NCBI GenBank assembly: GCA_963853835.1
Contig: OY970824.1
Span: 66,358,884 to 66,422,883, forward strand
Direction: 5' to 3'
From: Calendula officinalis
Lineage: Eukaryota; Streptophyta; Magnoliopsida; Asterales; Asteraceae
Length of the DNA stretch: 64,000 bases
Within the stretch, counting starts at the first letter, position 1; every line of letters begins with the position of its first letter. A program made the translations under genes and the position numbers. The notes below the pieces were generated by a model that had not been told where the DNA came from, made no database searches, and saw only the letters and a list, made by a program, of their open reading frames with translations. Below are positions 58,556-64,000 of this stretch, piece by piece.

Positions 58556-59034
58556 ATTGTCAATTTCAATCTGCAACAACTTTTAAAAGCGGTATAAGTT
58601 ATAAAGCACACCACCAATCCTCGAAAAAATCTTGTTTCACACGCCTAAGCAGAAGGCTTCGCCATTTAGCTCACTCTTTGAGACTAATTTTACATCGTCT
58701 CGATTTTAAATTAGTCTCAAAGTACAATATATTTCATGTTCGTTCATATTGCAAAAAAAAATTAACAACTTTTTTTTTGTTACAACTTACATGTCTCATC
58801 TTACGTGTATCTTATTATTTTAGGAATATTTTTTTTATTAACTTCACGTTTTCTACATCTAATACAAATAGCCTCTTTTGTAACAAACACAAGTTTATTC
58901 TCGAGTTTTTGTTTAAGATAAAATAAGGGTTATTTGAAAAGAAGCTAAAAGAAAGTAAAAAGTACGAGTTCTTTGAATGATTTTCTTTTCTAATGAAGAA
59001 ACCAGAACGAAAACTTGGAGTTTTCCGTGCTAAT
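58556..59034. other. intergenic, nothing recognised
   Basis: AT-rich; short open frames only, none resembling a known protein. Confidence 0.5.
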
Positions 59035-59753
59035 TAGGGGTGTTCAAAACCGGGTATCCGGAAATCCGGGTACCCGAAAACCGGGTACCCGAAAATTCGG
59101 GTAGTAGATTTAGATACCCGTATCAGTACCCGAATTTTCGGGTACCCGGATTTTCGGATACCCAGTTTTCGGGTACCCGGAAATATAATTTCTTTGTCAC
59201 AAAAATTACATAAATGGAAGTCGTCATTGTTTATATATTTAATTTCTTTATATCTTATTAATAAATTTGTTATTAAAAATTTTCGTTATGATTTTCTTTA
59301 AAGAAAAATCGTTAATAGTAATGAATCTGACCAAAACTTTAAAGACATCCAATGATTCAAAACCATGATTCAACGAAGGAGGTGAGAATTAGATGGTTTG
59401 TACGTGAGAATTGAGACATGGTTTTAAATTTTAGACATTTATCAAAATGAGCCAAGCATATGCCCATATCTAATGATAATTAATGTCTAATAATAATATA
59501 AAAAAATATATAAAAATAAGTTGGAAAAATAAAATTCGGGTACCGGGTACCCAATTACCCGGTTTTTTAGAAAAACACTACCCGTATTTGATACCCGGAA
59601 ACCGGTTACCCGAAATCCGGGTATCCGGATTTTCGGGTACCCGGATTTTCAGGTACCCGGATTTTCGGGTACCCGGATTTTCGGGTATCCGGATTTCGGA
59701 TATCGGATACTTTTTCGGATACCCGTTTTTTCGGTTATTTTTGAACACCCCTA
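59035..59753. mobile_element. hAT-like non-autonomous element with CCGGGTA-rich arms
   Basis: 719 bp with inverted ends TAGGGGTGTTCAAAA / TTTTGAACACCCCTA and a perfect 8-bp target duplication GTGCTAAT (59027-59034 and 59754-59761). Each arm (59050-59180 and 59535-59735) is built of repeated GGGTACCCGGATTTTC-type words, which pair with each other. The central part is AT-rich. No transposase. Confidence 0.9.
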
Positions 59754-59950
59754 GTGCTAATAACGCATTAATTTCTCAAACATGATACAAAATGTAGCAT
59801 TTCCCCCTTAAAATGGACGTTTTCAATGTTACATATAACGTACGTGGTACATTTTTGCATTGAGTCAATCATAACGAGGAATATGCCTATCTATACCATC
59901 ATCTAGAATTTCTATGTGTGTTTTTTGTGATCAAATTTAATAAATGACGA

Positions 59951-60468
59951 TGTTAGGAATATTTTTATTAAATATTCATTAAAGATTTGATTAGTCAAAA
60001 CTATTAAAACTACAAGGACCTAAATTGAAGATATGGAAGTTCAAATTCAAATAAAGATTTAGGAGATAATCATTAATGTAAAAAGATATAGTATATCTTT
60101 ATTAGTTTAAAAGATTTAGTTATTATCTTTTCCTTGTAAGTCTTGGGTTTTCTAGTATATAAAGAAACCTAATGACATAGAATTAGATGTTCTTGTAACC
60201 CACGTTTTAACGTGTTTTTGTGTGTAAAACCTAAGCCTCAAGGTCGTTTGATCCTGTTAACCAAAACCGTTCTACATATTTATATGTAGAATTGGGGCTT
60301 TAAGTAATCATTGTATATAGAAGATGATGATGAAACCTTGTTTAGCAATACAAATATGTTCGTTTAATTCCGCAAATTTTATTATTTGTATATGCTTATT
60401 CCAGATAAGAACTAACTATTCTTGAGCCTAAAGATCTATGTTTATGAAGAGTTGTTCAGATCTTCACA
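59951..60468 (+). repeat. 5' LTR of the non-autonomous element
   Basis: 518 bp; contains TATATAAAGAAACC near 60157 as a candidate promoter core. Confidence 0.94.
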
Positions 60469-60850
60469 ATTGGTATCAGAGCTCGGTGGCTCAGATCTGG
60501 AATCAAACAAGGATCTATCAATGATCGTACGAAGAATCAAGCATATAAAGGTAGACATATTTACTCTCTGTATATAAAACAAAGACGTCAAACGTTGGCA
60601 TCGTATTCATCAAAGAAAACTCATAACGATAATGAAAGGTCAAATTTTGTGGTAGCTGTTCGTGGTACAAATAAGAGATATTGCTTCTGAATACTTATTC
60701 GATTTATTAAAAGTGGACGCAAGTGAATCGGATGGAATTAAAACAAAAAAAACACGTGGGGGTTGTTGGCCAACAAAAAGAAAAATCTCACATATTAAGG
60801 AATCTCAATACTTATGCTGCGTGGCCAAGGTGGGTGGTTTTCAACTTGAG

Positions 60851-61230
60851 TTACTACTGCTGCCTACTGCCGGATAGTAGTAAATTACTACTGGGCAGTA
60901 GTAAAACAACTTTTACTACTGATCAATCCATATACGACTTTTACTACTGCTCCAATATTCGATTTTTCTACTGCTGCTCCTAATTGAAATATACTACTGA
61001 TCAGTAGTATATCTCGATTACTACTGATCCTATGCTCAATTTCGATTTTTACTACTGATCTCTATCATTTACTACTGGCCACTCAAATTTTGCTACTGCT
61101 ATTCGCTACTGATCTTGTTTCAAGTTACTACTGATCAGTACTAAACAGTACGGTTACACATTTTTTTACTACTGATCAGTACTAACCAAAGAAGATTTTG
61201 TTATTAATCAGTACTGACTGAAGAAAATTT
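60851..61230. repeat. array of TACTACTGATCAGTAGTA-like palindromes
   Basis: More than a dozen occurrences of TACTACTG or its inverse CAGTAGTA, several forming full palindromes around TGATCA, spaced irregularly over about 380 bp in the interior of the non-autonomous element. Open frames at 60662-60983 run into it and appear incidental. Confidence 0.85.
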
Positions 61231-61856
61231 TGAAGAAAATTTTGATACTGATTTTTTCTTTGAACGATACATCATACTTTGGAAAGCATGACACACACCA
61301 TGCTCATTCCATACCACGGTTTATTGATCGTATCTGATAATACTGTGAAACGAATCACATTATTCTCACACACAGGTTGAAGGCATGATGAAGATAAAGG
61401 AAAGTTTTATTTGTTACATATTTGATCTTTATCAATTGATTACAGAAGATAATTGATTATATTTTATTTGAAGAAGAAGTTGAAAGTCCTACTACATAAG
61501 ATGTTATGTAAAGATGTAACTGCAATTCAACAGAATCTTAACGAAAAGATCTGTTGAAGGCCAAGATGTCCTTCATACAAGATTATGATGTTGCTGATTA
61601 CTATATTTAGACGGAATGTGATGCTTAGTTTGAGTTTCTACTTCAACTTCAAATAGAAGATAGTTGGTTTTCAATGTAATTAATATAGCCTTGAAGAACA
61701 CAAGAATGATAGCACACTTTTAGGGGAAGAAAAAGTGTTGATCATTCAAGGGGAAGTTCAAGTTTCTCGGATTTATTTGATTATGTCAAAAAGGGGAAGA
61801 GACTTGAAGATTCCTAGCTAATTCTACAAGTTTTGTCAAATCAAATAGGGGAAGAT

Positions 61857-62374
61857 TGTTAGGAATATTTTTATTAAATATTCATTAAAGATTTGATTAG
61901 TCAAAACTATTAAAACTACAAGGACCTAAATTGAAGATATGGAAGTTCAAATTCAAATAAAGATTTAGGAGATAATCATTAATGTAAAAAGATATAGTAT
62001 ATCTTTATTAGTTTAAAAGATTTAGTTATTATCTTTTCCTTGTAAGTCTTGGGTTTTCTAGTATATAAAGAAACCTAATGACATAGAATTAGATGTTCTT
62101 GTAACCCACGTTTTAACGTGTTTTTGTGTGTAAAACCTAAGCCTCAAGGTCGTTTGATCCTGTTAACCAAAACCGTTCTACATATTTATATGTAGAATTG
62201 GGGCTTTAAGTAATCATTGTATATAGAAGATGATGATGAAACCTTGTTTAGCAATACAAATATGTTCGTTTAATTCCGCAAATTTTATTATTTGTATATG
62301 CTTATTCCAGATAAGAACTAACTATTCTTGAGCCTAAAGATCTATGTTTATGAAGAGTTGTTCAGATCTTCACA
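61857..62374 (+). repeat. 3' LTR of the non-autonomous element
   Basis: 518 bp, identical by eye to 59951-60468, followed by GACGA. Confidence 0.94.
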
Positions 62375-62379
62375 GACGA

Positions 62380-63768
62380 CTTTCCTTCTACCACCCACTT
62401 GATGAATGAGTGAGGTTGCTAGTGTTTACTTAAAGAGGGGTACCAAATAAATGTTCACCAAAAACTTAGAATATTCGATTTCGCGCAAAATTTAGTGAGG
62501 TTGCTAGTTAGGATTGGATTTTTTTGAAACAGGATATCACAACCGAATTCGTATAATTTGAGCCGAACTGATTTTTCACCAGAAAAAAACCGTATTTTTT
62601 TACTGGTTTAGAAAATCTGGTTTTAATCTGATTTATATATGTTATTCTGGTTACACATTTAACCTCTAAAAACTGAATAAAATCCGATTCGATTGTTATA
62701 AAAGTTGGCTTTCATACGTTTTGAAAAACTGGATCGAATTAAAACTGATCCTAATCCGATACAAATCCGATTTTTTGTGAGCAGACATGTAATCCCAAAT
62801 TCCTAGGTCTTCAAGAACAAATTTCCAACCCATTATTCAAATTTTGTGACCACAAAACAAGCTAAATGTTTGATTAGTATGTATTTAAGTAGTGTGCGAT
62901 TTACATTTCTCATGTTGGTTGTGGGACTGGTTGATGGGTTGTCTTTATAGTTTGTTATCCTTTAAGTTACCAACTATTGAGATTAGCTAATTAACCGCTT
63001 GTTGGTAACAAGATGATTATTAAAGAACATAGACTTAAACATTGTGCAAACGTTGACATTTGCTTCTTTAATAAGTTTCCTCAAACACGTAGATATTTAT
63101 GAAGTGGTTGTATCTATACTATAGTAAGTAGTAACCCTGTTATTAAGGAGGTGTTATTTATATTTTATCAGATCAGGTTGGAAATAAAAGTTTTTGAACA
63201 GGTAAGAGATGATTTTATGACGTTTAGGTGTTATATTATTACTTTCACTTTGATTTATATGTTATGATTTTTACTTACGTTTAACGATTAATATGTTATA
63301 TAAATAAAATAAAGGGTATAATAGTCAATTTGACCATTAAGCATAGTTAATCAGAGACACAATCAAACAACATGATTTCAGTTAAAACTTTCATTTAGTA
63401 AAAGTTAATTCAAATAATAATTATAAAACATCCCTAAATCAATTAGAATCCGACATAATTAAATATTTGGTTGAAAGTTAGTTCATTTAAAAGAAGGTTT
63501 TGCATAAACCCGACTGAAAACACCCAAAAAGTGTAATTACCGCGATTTTAGTACGATTAATTGAAAAGCAAAATTGTATCATTTACAAAAAGAAATAGAT
63601 GGTGTCACTAATGGGGAACCCAAAATCACCTGTAATATACACCTGTTTTTTATACTGGTTTCTTTTTTAAGCAAATTATACAACACAAACATAAAAACCC
63701 TATAGAGCTACAAGATTTGGGTTTCATTCCCATTAAATCATTATTTAACAATAATTCATCTAAAAGTT
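62380..63768. other. intergenic region and TCP 3' flank
   Basis: No gene recognised. 62520-62790 contains repeated AATCCGAT/AAACTGGAT words and may be another degraded hAT-like element, but no ends were found. About 63660-63768 is the likely 3' UTR of the TCP gene on the minus strand. Confidence 0.45.
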
Positions 63769-63999
63769 TTACTGACCCTCTGAACCTTGAGAATCATCAT
63801 CTTTTGAAGACTGTTGTTGTTGCTGCATTCTAGCTTGGCCCATTTGGTACATCTGATTCAAAGCTTGTTGATTCAAAACCCCAATATGGGCATCTTGTGA
63901 TAACCCAAGTTCTAACCCTGGAAGCTGTTCTTGATTTTGATTATGATTATGATTACCCAAAATTGAAGAAAAACTCATTTGACCTAAATTCGAACCTGG
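63769..63999 (-). CDS. class I TCP transcription factor, C-terminal end (partial)
   Basis: Last 76 codons of a plant TCP-family DNA-binding transcription factor that continues beyond the right edge. The visible part carries the conserved class I tail LPGLELGLSQDAHIGVLNQQ, then ALNQMYQMGQAR, a glutamine run and the acidic ending SKDDDSQGSEGQ with TAA at 63769-63771. This tail is typical of TCP14/15 and TCP8/22-like proteins. The frame is open to the window edge (PGSNLGQ before the first visible Met), so the Met at 63978 is internal. The TCP bHLH-like domain itself is not in view, so the subgroup is uncertain. Confidence 0.85.
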   Translation of the reverse strand, partial: PGSNLGQMSFSSILGNHNHNQNQEQLPGLELGLSQDAHIGVLNQQALNQMYQMGQARMQQQQQSSKDDDSQGSEGQ

Positions 64000-64000
64000 T

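Larger units (their letters stand above)
59951..62374 (+). mobile_element. non-autonomous LTR retrotransposon
   Basis: 2424 bp. The 518-bp LTRs (59951-60468 and 61857-62374) start TGTTAGGAAT and end CTTCACA and look identical by eye. Primer site TGGTATCAGAGC starts at 60471 and the polypurine tract AAATAGGGGAAGA precedes the 3' LTR. Target duplication GACGA at 59946-59950 and 62375-62379. The 1388-bp interior encodes none of gag, protease, integrase or reverse transcriptase. It must have been copied using proteins from another element; the purine-rich 3' interior (AAGGGGAAG repeats) resembles that of some Copia families. Confidence 0.95.

Noticed and set aside
60662..60983. Two overlapping frames in the non-autonomous LTR element, possibly a gag remnant
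   Set aside because: No zinc knuckle, capsid or protease motif, and both run into the palindrome array.

Overview
This window is nuclear DNA from a dicot plant, shown by intron-containing plant genes and dense plant transposable elements. It carries no prokaryotic features. I cannot name the species from sequence alone. Gene order from the left: 3' part of a SUVR-type SET-domain histone methyltransferase (101-1517, +); a complete mitochondrial phosphate carrier (2847-5499, +); a CHZ-motif acidic protein, probably an H2A.Z/H2A-H2B chaperone (20423-20941, +); an Atos-like/DUF4210 protein (22571-24820, -); SKL1, the plastid shikimate-kinase-like protein without kinase residues (28858-32447, -); a membrane-anchored ubiquitin-fold protein, MUB (40311-41592, +); a decayed ARP2 copy (47044-49510, -); and the 3' end of a class I TCP transcription factor (63769-63999, -), which runs off the right edge.

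More than half of the window is mobile DNA. A Ty3/Gypsy chromovirus occupies 7450-19283 as LTR-internal-LTR-truncated internal: one intact copy sharing its right LTR with a second copy cut off after RNase H. Two Ty1/Copia elements (42035-46805 and 53359-58550) and one non-autonomous LTR element (59951-62374) each have clear LTRs, a tRNA-iMet primer site and a perfect 5-bp target duplication. A 4.8-kb Mutator-like element (32798-37610) has about 200-bp terminal inverted repeats and a perfect 9-bp duplication. It contains a broken mudrA-like transposase and, convergent to it, a small intact GRF zinc-finger/membrane gene. Smaller insertions include Stowaway, hAT-like and MULE-derived MITEs, tRNA-derived SINEs, a truncated LINE, and two Helitron candidates, one nested in the other.

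The host genes do not form an operon or pathway. The clearest interactions are insertional: SINEs and MITEs sit in introns of SKL1, the phosphate carrier and the methyltransferase; the MULE lies about 350 bp upstream of the SKL1 start codon; a Copia element sits about 440 bp downstream of MUB; and a hAT MITE sits inside the ARP2 pseudogene.

The observations most worth checking are the GRF/transmembrane second gene in the MULE, the LTR-sharing Gypsy tandem, the Copia element with TA...TA LTR ends, the palindrome array in the non-autonomous LTR element, the head-to-head SINE pair in an SKL1 intron, and the GC-AG intron in the Atos-like gene. Exon boundaries were inferred by hand from GT/AG (or GC/AG) sites, preserved frame and family resemblance; no search or RNA data were available.
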